DNA of 64,000 bases. Source: Phorcus lineatus. Taxonomy: Eukaryota; Mollusca; Gastropoda; Trochida; Trochidae. This document shows positions 26,791 to 40,530 of the stretch, in pieces (within the stretch, counting starts at the first letter, position 1; each line of letters starts with the position of its first letter). The notes beneath the pieces were generated by a model that saw nothing but the letters and a program-made list of their open reading frames with translations, was not told the DNA's origin and ran no database searches. The stretch lies in the NCBI GenBank assembly GCA_921293015.1, contig OV121087.1, positions 4,600,501-4,664,500 on the forward strand, in the 5' to 3' direction. The translations under genes and the position numbers were made by a program.

Positions 26791-27886
26791 TTGGTAAAAA
26801 TGATTTGTTAATATAATACGTGAATCTGATGACATTTAAATGATCGACTTCATAACGAGAAGAATCAGTTTAGAATTGAAATGAAAATTCTAAAACAAGA
26901 TTACAAATTCAAAAATGCAAACAAGTTTCTATCTTGACTTCTGTTCACAAGTTCCTTTCTCCTCAAAACCAAAGTAAGCCTGGTTGAAACCAGTTGGCGG
27001 TGTTATAGTAACGAAGCAGGGCCACAAGGGGACAATGCCTACTTTAAGTGTTTGAAGTGTATTCTTCACAGCTTTAAGGATTTTTCGGCTTAAAATCGAA
27101 AGGAATAGAGAAACACTAGACTTAAAATGTTCTTTGAACTTTTAGTTCAGAAGGCTTAAATCTTGAGATATGATCGTTGAACCATTAGGAGCCTTCATGA
27201 TAACAATTGAGGTTTAAACGCTGATTGGATTAATGGAAAGTTTAATTGCAAGTAGCCACTGTTTCCCTTGATCTACTGGGCCATTAAGTCCATCTCTCCT
27301 TTACTCAGAGAGACAAGAGGATGCGTAATGTCAAAGTCGATACAGTTTGTAACGTTTGATCAAGTTTTGTGGGAGCCAATTGTGGGGAGCCTCGTGAAAA
27401 TAACATTCAAATTTGCGGGGTCATAAATGAATTTACGGTTAAGGACATCATTATACCTTCGCTACAACATTTTTTCCAGCTAATAACTCGGACAGAACTT
27501 GCTTCATGTAATCATTATGACGCTTTGTGCCTGTTTCAGTCTCTAATCTTTTAATTATCAAAACATCCACACTAATTCTTGTAATGCAAAGAAATTTGAC
27601 ACAATGCAGCCCTATTATTTGAAGATTTGCCTTTCGTATGTGTAATGTCAAATTTTTTTCCACTTAGAACTCAAACACCAATCAATGAAATGTAAAGAAA
27701 ATCACACATTACCATTTGATTTACTTTGGTGTATAGATATGCCTCTATTATGTTTCAGTCAATGATTTACAAAATTTGAAAATGTTTAGATTATGTGAAA
27801 TTTAGTTCTTGATTCTATTGCAAGTCGCCCGGTACATTACTATCTTGACCGATGCTAGTGAAGTTTAAGCAAAAACGGGCACGACT

Positions 27887-27960
27887 CGCTGGATGGATGG
27901 GTTATCCTCTCATTGCTGATTAATTAGGGTTTGAAGGTTTGATTCCCTGCCCAAACTGGC
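27887..27960 (+). repeat. Possible decayed tRNA-derived SINE head
   Basis: A GGTTTGATTCCC word, one base from the pol III B box GGTTCGATTCC, lies about 50 bp after an A-box-like GGATGGATGGGTT. It does not fold as a tRNA, and the downstream sequence does not match the SINE family at 49.8 and 52.8 kb. A chance match is possible. Confidence 0.25.
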
Positions 27961-27999
27961 TAAGACAAGTGTTAGGAAATATTGTTGAAACATTGAGCA

Positions 28000-30900
28000 A
28001 AAGATTTAGTTCAAAATATGGTTTGATAGTGATGATAGTGATGGCAATATGATTGATTACCATTAAACACCTCAAGTCGCAGCTTGGTCGAATACTCTGA
28101 GTTGAGAATGAATTTGCAACTATCTTTATCCTTACACTTACGCTTTGAAAGCATTCTTATCATTATATTACCCAATTTTTATATCCGAAATTATTCATGC
28201 TTCCTTAAGCTTCACAATACTTAAGACACACAGATGTCGACCATGATCCCGATGTGTATCTGTAGAGGAGGACGGAGTTTATGAAGCAATTTGTAATTAC
28301 AGGTGTATAATTCTTAAAATATGTTCATCAATATTAGGAAATTTGGGCTGATATATGCAACATAACATGCTGTACATACTATTTTCATGTAATGTTAATT
28401 TGTTGCATTTTGAATTGTAACAGTCGTTTGAATGAAACAATTGCTGCAGCTATTTCTGTTATCAGTCATTTATTTTTGGATTAAGATGATCCTTTCCAAG
28501 GGGTAAGTTATTCACTTGGCGTAGGCCGAAAATAAAACAGTATACAAGCACCAAAATAGTTTTGTAAGATTGTTTTTTTTAAAGAAATGGGTTTTTTTTA
28601 AAAAGTCGTGATTTCCGCATGTCATTAGGAAATGAACTAGTTATCAAATTTACATTAACTATGTAGTTGCTATCATTGTTAAGACATTTACCAAGTTTAC
28701 AGCTTATAATTTGTGTTGGTCATGCTACGTTTTGCGCAATTTCTGTAAGTTATAATTGGACCTATGATTTCAAAATAAGAAGTATGAAAAAGAGAAAATG
28801 GTAGTTACCTCTTTTGCTCAGTGGCTGCCATTTGTGTGTGAGCAGCTTTTGATCGTTTGAGGTAGGCAAATCTATTTGCAAAGACTTCTTGAACATGGTA
28901 CGTCTCTTTTAAATCTGCATATCTTGATTAATAAACCGTGGCATGTAATGGGTAACATTTATTATGTTTTCGTGAGATCACTTTATTTCTCTCAGAAAAC
29001 GCGCTACTGCCAATTAATTATTACCTTATGCTATACTATACATATATCTGAAGCTTCTGTAGCTGCTATGGGAAGCGGGGGTTTTTTAATTTGCGGGTAT
29101 TCATTGTCATTCAATATAGGGTAATTTTTTCAAATCAACCAATCAGTATTGAGGATACAGCTAAGTCATGTTACAATTATGAATGGATGTTCACTTTGTC
29201 GATGGGCATGGCAGTTAAATGTTTAAATCACTTAAAACTTTTAATTATCACTTGGAATATACATTCCAATAGGCTATGGGTTAATGATGAAAACTGCCGT
29301 TTCTCAGTTGACCTTATGTTTAGGTAACTAGTAGTTGTATTCACAATGTGCTGATATAGTTAAACCACCAGCTGACAAGGCTAAAACGTGTTATATTAAT
29401 ACGTATTAGAAAGAATGGTACTGCTCATGACGGTACATTTGTGCTCAGAAATATCATTGGTAACGTATCCAAACTAATGAATTCAAATGTTTTTATCAAT
29501 ATTATGTATGATGAAAACACATTGAATAGAAAGTATAACTTAGAGGTATTTCAAGATAATAAAAATCATTCTAAAATTCAATCAAATGCTTCGTACACAT
29601 AAACACTGTTTGATGTGGGGAGGCGGGATCAAGATGTCAGTATAGCATTAAGGGGGCAATGCACTTTAAAAAACCCCACAAGGTTTATACAAAAAACAAA
29701 CCTTGGTGCTTTTGATGTTTGAAAGATACGGTATTAAAGAAATAAATCAGCGGTTTGGCTTCGGTTGACCAATAGTTATTGTTATCAAAGGATGATGTGG
29801 CTTTCGATAATTACCTTTAAATACCCTGATATGCAAATATTTGATCCTGGGCTTAGATGGCATGATCGTAGCCCTTCATAAATCAATGTGACGATTACTA
29901 GTCAAACTCATTGTTCCAACAGGCATCTTTATATTTGATACTTTATTCCGCAAAGTAATAGATAAGCAAAAACGTTATGATTACTAATGATGATTTTAAG
30001 TCAGCTGAGGATTACATAACGCACATGTCAATTTAAAAGTTTCGAAAGGAAGTTCATGATAATGAAATGAAATAGTCAACACCAGTACCATTTCCATGAC
30101 GTGGATGATCATTCAGTCAGTTTATCGTTACGTTCATACAACTCTATGTTTTAGTGTTTAAATATTCAACGTGGCCAACACTTGACCCGATTCCTTATCA
30201 TGGTGTGTTGAGCGTGTCATAGACCCTGAGAGTTACACCAGCGTAGCTTATGTGCTCCTGGTAGGGTAACCCAAGCTGGACAGGTCGACGGGTTGAAGCC
30301 ATACCAAATATGAGTCGTTTTTTAATTTTTAAATTTGCTCTTTTTTTTATTATCTAACAATGCCTTTCTTTCCGTCTGTTTTCTTCATATTTTCGACCCC
30401 TTTCCCCCTGTCCATTCTCTTGTGGATGATTTTCAACGAAGTATTGAATTACCGAAATAGTGTTGAATACACATTAAATCAAAACTCAATCGCTCAAGTG
30501 GTCAATGTAAGGATCTCGTTCCTTGTGGTAAATGTATTAATGTGCATCAACACCAACTAAAGTCAAATATTATGATACTTATCTTTTAAATAAATCATTA
30601 AACACGAAATCGTCCAATGCATATTTTATCTGTAATCTAATAACCTGTATAACTTCTATCAAAATAACAAAATGATAACATATCCTTTTAAAATGTTAAC
30701 ATAAACAACACAATTATAATATTTATATTTACTCCAAGTCTCAAAGTCGATGGCACCGCTACAGATGATGTTAAAGAAATAACAGTAAGATTACCTTTTT
30801 TAAAAACTAATTTGAAACAGTCTTTATACACTCACATGGGTTGAATAGACTACTGTCGTTTTTAAAGAAACACCGTCTTGAAGGGGTGATACATGTTTAT

Positions 30901-31352
30901 TTTAAATAGAGAAACTTTAAAAGGGTTTATGTAATCCGTATTCGAGATTCAAGCATTCCAAAACCCTGTAACGACAAAAGAGTTCATTGGGGTGTTAAAC
31001 AGTCTTATTGTTCGACACGCTGCAAAATAATACATGTTAATTCGGTCGAACCAAATACTTTCAATATGAATTAGTTTTAAGAAATTCCTATATAATCCGA
31101 GATTTAAGAATTCATATTTCTTCAACAACAAATGGCAACACATAAACCTGTGACTAAAGTTTAAGGGTGGATATAAAAATTCATTCCTAAAACTTGGCAA
31201 ATCTTATATCTTTAATATTCAAATTTTAAGAATATGAATCTATCCATTCTCTATTGTGCATATGAAAAATTGGCATTCGGAACGACAGAGGCCAACTCAA
31301 TTTAACTCAATATTTTTTTGTTGCAAATCTCCATTACTGGAGGAGCTAAAGA
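28000..31352. other. Stretch without a supported gene
   Basis: Short open frames at 28.9-29.3 kb include a peptide resembling GGFLICGYS near 29.07 kb that faintly recalls a LINE endonuclease, but it is too weak to call. A slightly GC-richer segment at 30190-30310 may be a dispersed repeat. Nothing else is recognisable. Confidence 0.45.
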
Positions 31353-31370
31353 CACTCACTCACTCACTCA
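31353..31370 (+). repeat. (CACT)n run
   Basis: Four and a half CACT units. The same short repeat ends many SINE-like elements of this SINE type, so this may be the tail of a lost insertion; the preceding 50 bp show no A/B boxes. Confidence 0.6.
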
Positions 31371-32424
31371 TTTTGAAAATACATTTGATGATTGATTGAA
31401 TAAATTCATTTTAACCAATTACGAATTTAAAAGAAACGTCCGAATTGTATTAACGTAGCTTGTATATAAAACTTTTATAGTTGCTGTCAAATATTTTCTT
31501 AAACTTATTAAGGCATTTTTAAGATGTACAATGTATGTCTGAAAAGTAATTAACTGAGCAAAACTAACAGTTTCGTTTTATTAACGTCACTGCATTTTGA
31601 CTGTCCAAAATCTGTTTCAATATGGGTGATCCTTCTTAAAGTTACTTTAAAAACCGTAAACATCCTTGGCAGTAATCTGTTCATAATCAATGAAATCAAA
31701 TCTTGTAAGTCTTGTTTACAGTTTATATCTAGATCAGCTTTACACATCAGTATAGATCTTGTTGGTTGTTTGATGGGGTTAATGAATATAGGTTATTGTG
31801 AGATGATCATTAACGTTTAATAATGAGTCAATATTTCTTTTGTTGAACATTGAATGAAAAACTAGCAAACCCTGTTTACCAATGACACATTCGTTCAAAT
31901 ATGTGAAATGATGGTTTTATTAAAAAGCAATAACAGAACGATACCGTTTGAACTGGTTCTTTGCAGTGAAAACCTAATTTTAGTTTAAGGGGACAGTTGA
32001 ATATTGGTCGTTGTTTACATAGATCAACGAGGGGAAGTTTACGAGTGTGAACTTATTGACTTCTCCTCGTATAAGAGAACAGAGGAAGAACACGAAGGGC
32101 GTATTCTTTGTTTTATCAGAAAGTCTATTTAATGCTTTGTGTATCAAATTGAGGTATTCTTATTATTTAATTACTGTAGATTTATTTTGCATTTGCGACA
32201 CACATGAAAGTGATCTCTTGAAGAAACGACTATTTGTGTGTTAGGCATTTGTAAATGTGCAGCTGCATGCAAAAAGTTTGTTCACATACCTGTATATACT
32301 AGTGCAAATATCATGTAATTTGTGATGCCTTTGAGGTATCGTAGCGTTGCGAAAAACAAACGTATAAAATTGAATTTTCAATACACATATGCAGATCCAT
32401 TCTTCTTTCAGGCAAATTTTTATC

Positions 32425-32860
32425 GTACTCCACAATTACCCGTAACAGTTTTGGCAGGTCATTGAAGTGACCAGAGGTCAAAATTCCGAAAACACTAATT
32501 TTTATTTTTCTCCTTAAACTCCTTTATAAGTTATCATCTTCTTAAAAACTACGTCACGTTTGTTCCTTAGCACAAAGTAATTGGGATTATGTCGGTTTGA
32601 AACTAAGAGAGTCGACATGGAACATTTTATTTGAATTTGAACGAAATCAAAATTTCGAAAATGTGACCCCCTCTGTTTATATCGGTGTGCCAAAATTCGA
32701 ATTTTTGCACGAGAGACCAGACGAGTCCAAAAAGAGTTAAAAAATGGCAATTAAACACATGGACTGTGGGTGATCCATTGTCAGTTTTGCTGAAGTTATT
32801 CTAATGACGTTGAAACGAAACTCAAATAACATGATATTTGCACTACGATTCAGTGGTTAG
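32425..32860 (+). repeat. Three-copy block R, copy 1
   Basis: Related in the same orientation to 43375-43800 and 57215-57580. Shared ordered words include CCACA, GTAACAGT, TGGCA, a purine stretch near AAGGTCAAA, TATAAGTTATCA, TCTG(A/C)CC with TGTTTAT, a CAAA(A/G)TTC stretch, and a downstream GAAACTCAAAT. Spacing is retained with indels. It holds no gene I recognise and is best viewed as an ancient low-copy repeat or part of a duplicated locus. Confidence 0.6.
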
Positions 32861-34004
32861 TGAACAGACTTTTGGTATGCAGCTGTATAGGTTTGTGTGT
32901 TTCATAATTAATCAATATAAGTGGATAGACATAATGCGATTATGATAAATTGAACAAAGACACATGAAAACTATGTTAAAACCATACACAAATTTCAACC
33001 TCTGTTGGTTTAGTCTTATATACAACTTCCTAGTGACATTGCATAAACAGTCTATACATTAATTATAAAATGCGTATATATACCACCCTTAAAATCATTA
33101 CGTGTAAACGCAATAATGTGTAATGTGCACAATAAACATGTTGTAAATTTTGAGATATAAATAGTGGTAGCATTAGCATTACAATGTTTCAAGAATGAAA
33201 TATCAGAATATCTCAATTCTTAGTATTTTTGCTTACGTTTTATTCAATATAGAGTTCATGTAAATGTTAAAGGATGGAAATAACTACTGTGCATATAAAG
33301 TCAAAAGCCAACATGTTTTATGATCATTGGTTTCAAGATTCAAACAATTAATGCAATTGAAGTATATGAAAAGCTATCCTTTTCATAATTGTCCATAGCT
33401 ATATTAAACTGTCGTGAAATTCAAAAGAAACATCCATAGATGAAACATTAATCATGAAGATGTAACACATGGATCCTCATCAAGTTCATTTTCAGTTTCA
33501 AATTTTTGAAACAAAGTATGATATATAGTGCTCACGTCCTTTGAAGCAGCCTAATAAATCCTCAATAATTAAATTATCATTTCTTCAGAAAATGTCAGTT
33601 GAAAGGAACATTCTTTGTTGAAATAATCAACTTTAAGTTTATTACTGACAGGAATAAGATACGTCCGTCTTTATGTTATGCAATGAGGATCGCCATTTTG
33701 GCACGATAGTATCAGTTAAGGCTTGGTTAGTGAGAAATTAATGTCTTACAGAATGCATCTTAAAGTACTACAGAAAATTTTCTCAGAACGTCCATGCTCA
33801 AATAATAATAATCAAATAATAATATATATATATTGAACATTACCATTTACCATGCATAAGGTGAAGTACAATGTGTATTAAGATTATCATCATGCGGGTA
33901 CACTCTGTCAACATTTTATTAGGTTCATTATACAAATGTAAATTCGCTATATATCAGTTTATTTTATTGCAGATCTACATTAATGCCTCTTTAAAAACAA
34001 ATGT

Positions 34005-34010
34005 ATAATA

Positions 34011-34070
<60 letters not shown>

Positions 34071-34083
34071 TAGATATATTATC
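34005..34083. repeat. (TA)n microsatellite with palindromic flanks
   Basis: A TA run of more than 50 bp (34014-34067) is bounded by inverted words (TAATATCTAATATA on the left, ATACATTAGATATATTA on the right), so the whole unit can extrude as one hairpin. Confidence 0.85.
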
Positions 34084-36499
34084 TATATGTATATTGATAT
34101 ATTGATACACATAGTTAATATATCTTTACTAAAAAATCTATCTGAAACTTTACTATGTTATCTATGTTACTTTTAACTACGTTCTCGAATGTATTCAATG
34201 CCTTATCATAAATATAATTGACAGCATAGGTTTACATCTGTACATTGCATTGATTCATAAAAATTGCAACATATCCTGAACTCTGTAATCTGATATCATT
34301 GATCACAGACAACCTGTCAATCTTTCTAAGCACTTTGATCTTTATGGTTTTATAAAACGTCTCAACTGGAAAATAGGAAGTAGTTACTGAAGGCATCAAT
34401 CGAGCGTCTTCGCATCGAAAACCCTAGTAGGTGTCTGGGTTCCGAGCATTGCATTCATCTTGAAGATCTGGCTAAACCATATATGTTTTATGTCTCCCAT
34501 CGATGTTTTATGCTTTAAGGTTAAGATGAATATGTACTCAAATAGTATACTTTTTGTTCCAAATCTTACAAAAACTAATTTGAATTAATGTCAGTGACAA
34601 ACTACGCCACCGTTAGATTCCAAAGATTATTGAGACATTTATCGATCGACTATGTTGATAATAGACCGATCCTGCCTGTCAATCAAATCTCGCATGCGTA
34701 ATTTCAGCCAATCAGGCTGATAGTACCACGCTAATTTGTCAACTTTCATTCCGGGGACAAACAAACCGATAATGGCGATATGTTCGGTGGTTGCACGTAT
34801 TACTAAAATTAACATTTTATGAGTCTCCACAATTTGTATGCATCGATGTAACGGCATATGTATTTCTCAAACTGTTGAGTAACCAGGATTACTGTTTTTG
34901 ATCGTTGAAGTTTTTAAAAATTGTAAATACATATCGTGAGTCGGATGGTGTTCGAAGGTGAGAAAAAGCAAGGATTATACAAGTGCTCGTAGATAATTTA
35001 AAAAAGGTGACTGACTACTGTAAAAAGCTTTTCACAGGGTCACTTAATGACCTCAAGGTTTTCAATCAATAACCCTTTTAAGTTGTTAAAGATTATTTAT
35101 TGCGATATTACACGTTAACATTTGGTAAGTTTCGAACGTTCGGTAATGTTTCCAAGTATTATGATCCGAGTGGTCTATCAATTAATGTGTATTATCATCA
35201 AGCAAGATGTCCCATAAGTTTACAAGCAAATGAAACTGGATAACAAAAAACTAGAACATATTATTTTCTTTCAGATTATAACTGAAAAACTTATTTGCTT
35301 TTCCATGTGTTTCATTTAAAGTTTTTTTTACTCTTTATCACAAAACAATGGTGTTAAAAACTTGGCTAGTAGTGTTTTGATCAATCAAAAAGCTTGATGC
35401 AATTAAATCAACATTCATCATAAATAATTTGTATGTAACAGAAGGAAACTTTTGAAAAACAATAATGTAATATCTTAAATGAATTGATAGATAATTGTAA
35501 GTTTAAACTTGAAAAACGAAAGTTAAACAAAAGATACGTTTTGCAGCTTAAACCTTTTACATGCACTGGTAAATATTATTTTCCCTATCTAGAATATCAT
35601 TTGGATAAATATATCAAAATCCGGAAACAGAGTGACCACTGTCAAATACTCACAATTATAGGTGTACAAATTGATACTTTAAGAAGACCTATTTATAGAT
35701 ATCATTTGAATTCATCAGCCATGTTTCATAATTTCTTATATTCATTTAGTGTTTATATGTGATTAAGTCTTGTTTTAGACTTTAAAAAATATTTGGCTCT
35801 CAACCTCAATTATTTTAATGTTATAGCACTAATGTAACCTGTAGTTTTGATAAATGTGATCAATGATATTTAGTAACTTCTGTTAGTGACGAGAAAGCTA
35901 AAGAAACTTTGAGTCAAACATGGGTAATATTTTATCTATTTCTTTATAAGTTAATAATTTATTTGCATAATAAAATCATTGGTCGACGTTGAGAATAAAA
36001 TCTTCGACAGTATCCAAAAGACTTCACAATGCATTTTTGTATTTTTTCTAAGGTATGTTGACTAGCCTGGATCAGTGAATGTAATGGTTGTAACATTGTC
36101 AACTTGAGCCTGAGCGACCATGACCTACAACTATCTAGATTTCTAATCTATTTATCATACGAAGCTTTTCAATCTAAAAATGACACCCCTAAACATGTTT
36201 AGTAATTTATGTAAGTTTACAATTAAGTAGATTGTAGAATAATTTACTTGTGACTAATCACTCAGTGAAAATATGTTTGTTTACAAAGTGGTTGATCTTG
36301 ATCTACTATTACTATCGCTCTGTCCTGTGATAAAATTACTTCATTGATATTAGAAGTAAAAAATTATGAATGCTATGTGGGTTGTTAACATACAATTTTG
36401 GATAATGTGCGTTTAGAACGACAGAAGTACGAAAAAACCAAAAGTTATAACTAGTGACGTTGTTGAGTTACGCGGTCCGGCTCGCCGGAGCTTGAAATT

Positions 36500-36585
36500 T
36501 GTCCCCCAATCACGTTTTAGGGGGCGGGACCTAATGGCTCTCCACTGGATCGGTCTATAAAAAGATATGTAACTAGACGATTATT
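36500..36585 (+). promoter_or_regulatory. Candidate core promoter (CCAAT, GC box, TATA)
   Basis: CCAAT at 36506-36510, an Sp1-type GGGGGCGGGA at 36520-36529 and TATAAAAAG at 36556-36564 occur in the order and spacing expected upstream of an RNA polymerase II start. Initiation would fall near 36585-36595 on the plus strand. The segment 36470-36550 is markedly GC-richer than its surroundings. No protein-coding exon I recognise lies downstream; a 67-codon frame at 36751-36954 has no known motif. It could also be a remnant of a retroelement LTR. Confidence 0.4.
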
Positions 36586-39500
36586 AATTAACTTAATGTT
36601 ATTAGTCAGATTGTAGATGGATACCAAAGTTATTCCATGAAGCACATTCCTATGGTCGTCAAATCAGGTATCAATTCTATTCATTATCAAGAAGTATTTA
36701 TTTAGAACTTGCTTTATCTTCTACTACTAATTGAAACCTTTTTGTAAACTTTGAAAATTGTATTAAGTTTTAATTCATATCATTATTTTCAAAAATTTCT
36801 ATCTATTAATGAAACTTATACAATCGTAATAACGTTCGTCTTTCTGAAGAGAGGAGGAAATTGCAGCATGCAGTTTAAAGAACATGCAAATTATTGGCCA
36901 TTTACAAATGTCTGTCTTTCCTTCTCACACTGTTTAGATGAATGCGTAAACTGAGTTGTGTCAAGTATTGTCTCCCTTGTAACTCTTACCACGAAGTATT
37001 CTTTATATATCAATATTCCGAATTAATAAGTAATTCAGACTGTGGAATAGCGCAACTGTCATCAACTTTTTAATAAGTGTATTTAAAGATTTTCCTTCTT
37101 GTTGTATTGCTTTTTGAAATGAAGAAAGGATAAAAGGTTCCTCGTTATATCTAAAAAAATCTGTCATGCTTTGCAAAGAACGAAGTAAGCAATTAAAGTT
37201 TGTTTATGTTTTCCTTTGGTAAAACTAAAGATTGAATGAAAAAAGTTTCCGGACGTTATATCTATGCTACACTTTTAATTTGTTATATTATATATTCGTA
37301 ACAGACTGGGCAACACAATACAATACAATACAGGATATCATTTTAAAAAATCAACATGTTATTACTTTTAAACAAGTTATTACCTATTAGCAAGTTATAT
37401 GCTTTACTGCAATAAGTTGCTTTTGGAATGACATTAATTTTAAATTAATGCAGAAAGACGTGTTTTCCATTATATGCATGCATTTAAAACCAAAAAAGAT
37501 ATACATGTTTACTTAAAGAAACAATTAGTAACAAATCTTTTGCAGATAATATTTTGCAAAATGTATAATCACTTTTGAAATGGTCTTTTGAATGTAAACT
37601 TTGATATATAAGGATCAGACAGTTTTGGTTGCATCATAATTTAGCCTTTCACTGAACTTGATTTGATTAAGAGGCTTTATATATAAAATATCATATACAG
37701 CATCACTGATCTCGATCCTCAAATCTTATATATACACAGTAAGAATTGATCCGTTTGAAGATTTACAAATTGTTTTTGATCTCAGTCTGCAGTAAGACAC
37801 TAATTTATATAATAAAAAAACAGAGCAAAAAATCTGTGTCATATATATGTTTGCTCTTTGATTAACTATTTATAATTATCCCTATTTGCAATGAAATAGT
37901 TTTGTTGTATGTCCTTTTTAATTTTCATTCTTTGAATGAACGAAGTTGTCATCAGAAAAAGTTAAGTCAGGCTAACCTTAAGAATGTCTTTTGTTTAAAG
38001 GCAGTGAATATATTCTTATCTTTGTATATATAGGATGTCACATTGATGAATGGAAATTTTCTTTGACTAGATATAGACAATAAATGTGTTTTTCTTAAAT
38101 ATAGATGTTATTTAAAATGACAAACAGTTTAATATGCTTAAATGGTCGCATCAATTCACTAGAAATACTTGTCTCAAAACAAAATAACCTTGAGTTAAAC
38201 ATAAAACTAAAACACAAATATCATTGATGTGTTCGAAAGTTTTCATCAAAACAACTTTAATGAAAAGAGATTAAAAACAACGATTAATTAATCACTCATA
38301 TCCAAATCTAGATGAAAAACATCATCTCATTTACAAAATGAATGCAATTCAAATAATCATCCATGTCGACTGCCATTCGCACTTCATATGTTTCAATATA
38401 CGCAATCCTCACCAAAAATAGTGGCCCTAATCACAGATGTGTATTTCTGTATAGGAAATCGACATAACTAATGTAAGCAGAGTAAATTTAGGAAATGAGC
38501 TTTTGAACAAATTTGGATAAATTAATTACGTCTTTGAATTCAAAGCGAAATGGCAAATCTAGAAAAAAAACATATATCGTTTTCTATCTATGTCATACAC
38601 CAGATGGAAATATGTTTAACAGTTAACACTTGGAAATTTCAAATTCCAATGTATATAAGTTTAACGACCTGTTCATCACGAGTATCTGAAATCAGTCTCC
38701 ATGTGTTCCACAGATATATTTACAAAATTTCATTAAAGTGACCAAACTGCTAGCTGCAGTACCGAGTCCTTTATTCTTATTCAATATTATCACACAACTT
38801 TATACTGAAGTAACGAAATCATAATTTCTAACAACAGTCAGTAAATTTTGATAAACTCATATCATTGTTGACATTTTGGACATTCAACTCTAATAAACGT
38901 TAGAGTTTATATGCCTTCCCAAACCAATTATCTTGACAGTGAAAAGTCTTTGAATAAACAACTAAGTCTGTTAGTGTCTGTTAGTGGTACCAATTTAAAG
39001 AATTCAGAAAGAAAAATACTAGCCATTTATATAGTTATCAACTTTAATTTTGAACCTTTTTGATATGCAAACACAGTCAATGGATCGCATACAAAGAGTT
39101 TAATATTTAATATATAAAATTCTAGAGACCTCCATCCAAAAGTCAAATTCTACACTCAGTGATGAGTGAGAGTAAACCCGTAAGTCAAGAAGTCAATTTC
39201 AAATACTGTTTTTTTTTTCCTTGGTTGAAATGAGCTCTTTTATTACATTTTCAATCTATTGTCTTTCATTCTGTCACATTCTTTTTCAAAATTTGAAAGA
39301 AAATTTTGCAAAGCTTTTAATGTGTTTCAACTCGATAAAAAGTTCTCGCAATATCACAATGTTAAGGTGTTCCTTGTAGACTTTCATAACCTTAATTTAA
39401 CTTTCAAAGGTTGTAAAAGAATTGTAGTAATGATTTATTCTTAATGATACTTAATTACACACATTACATTATTGCTTTTAGCTTTTTGATAATATGATAA

Positions 39501-40213
39501 ATGATAGCAGTGTGTATCTCTTTTTATTAACCATTGCGGGGGAAATTAAATCTAAAATTATTATTCTAACGATAATTATTGATAACAATTTAAATGTTTA
39601 ATGTATAAGATGCATTTCAGAATTAAAATGCCTCAAAAGGAGTCCAGTCAATCAATAAAACAAGTAAATCGTGCAATGTGTACAGATGGATTATAAAATG
39701 AATATGATCCTTAATTGAAACAAAATAACAAAGTAAAATAATATTTGCATAATTATAACATAGGATTCGTATACCAGACTACTTGTGTCTTTTCGCTTCC
39801 AATCCTTTCAGACCTAATGAGCGAAAAAGGGTTACAGTCATCCAATTTGTTTCGAATATTAATCGTTGAAATTGAATGGACAATATTTCCATTGTTAGAT
39901 AACTAAAAATAAATAATGATAAATTCTTCGGTTTGATTGATGATGATGATGATCAAGACCATGCTACTTGTTAACACAAAATAACATATGCATTCAACAT
40001 GAACGTTTCGTTTGGACTTAAGTTTACATGTATTCGTATATGTGATGTTACGATTTATACAATGATATTCCCACACCTGATCAATGTCTTTCCCTTTAAA
40101 TAAACTGGTCAATTTTATCACGAAGCTGGATTAAGCCAGAATAGCGCAATAATAACTGTTAATTCACATTTTAAAAATTCTTTCTTTCTTCAAGAAGACA
40201 CTCATGTCTAGTT

Positions 40214-40530
40214 GCAAGACATGAGACATGTCTGTCCATCTGCTTTGCTTCTGTAGTACATGTTCATTATTGTATAACCCACCTGGCGTCCATATTGGAA
40301 CTGTGAAGAATCAATTGAAATCGATCATCTGCGTCACATTTATGAAAGACTAGCAGAACATTGTTATTATAGAATTATAAAGGAAGGTTTGATAATATCC
40401 GATTTCATATTTGTTGAAGGGTAAGACATCATTCAGGTATTCCAAATTACAGGGAAATATTTAGGTCTGCAGATTTATTGGATTTATCAGCTTTCGACAG
40501 ACAGATTAGTTGGTGAAACAACAAACATTC
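40214..40530 (+). repeat. Old duplicated segment, copy 2 (partner at 14142-14440)
   Basis: See the copy at 14142-14440. Shared landmarks here are GCAAGACA, GATAATATCCGATTTCATATTTGTT, GTCTGCAGATT, and CAGATTAGTTGGT. A further shared stretch near 40.78 kb (TAATAAATTCATGCTTG...AAGTGTTTATT) corresponds to 14.72 kb. Confidence 0.6.

Noticed and set aside
26402-28478. Shared word TGCTGCAGC(G/T)ATTTCTGTTATCAGTCATT at 26402 and 28442
   Set aside because: Only about 30 bp match, with no similarity on either side; too short to interpret as a duplication or insertion.
28876-29327. Possible LINE endonuclease remnant (FLICGYSLSFNIG resembling a GDFN box)
   Set aside because: The key D-F-N order is not present and the downstream sequence does not follow an endonuclease pattern convincingly.
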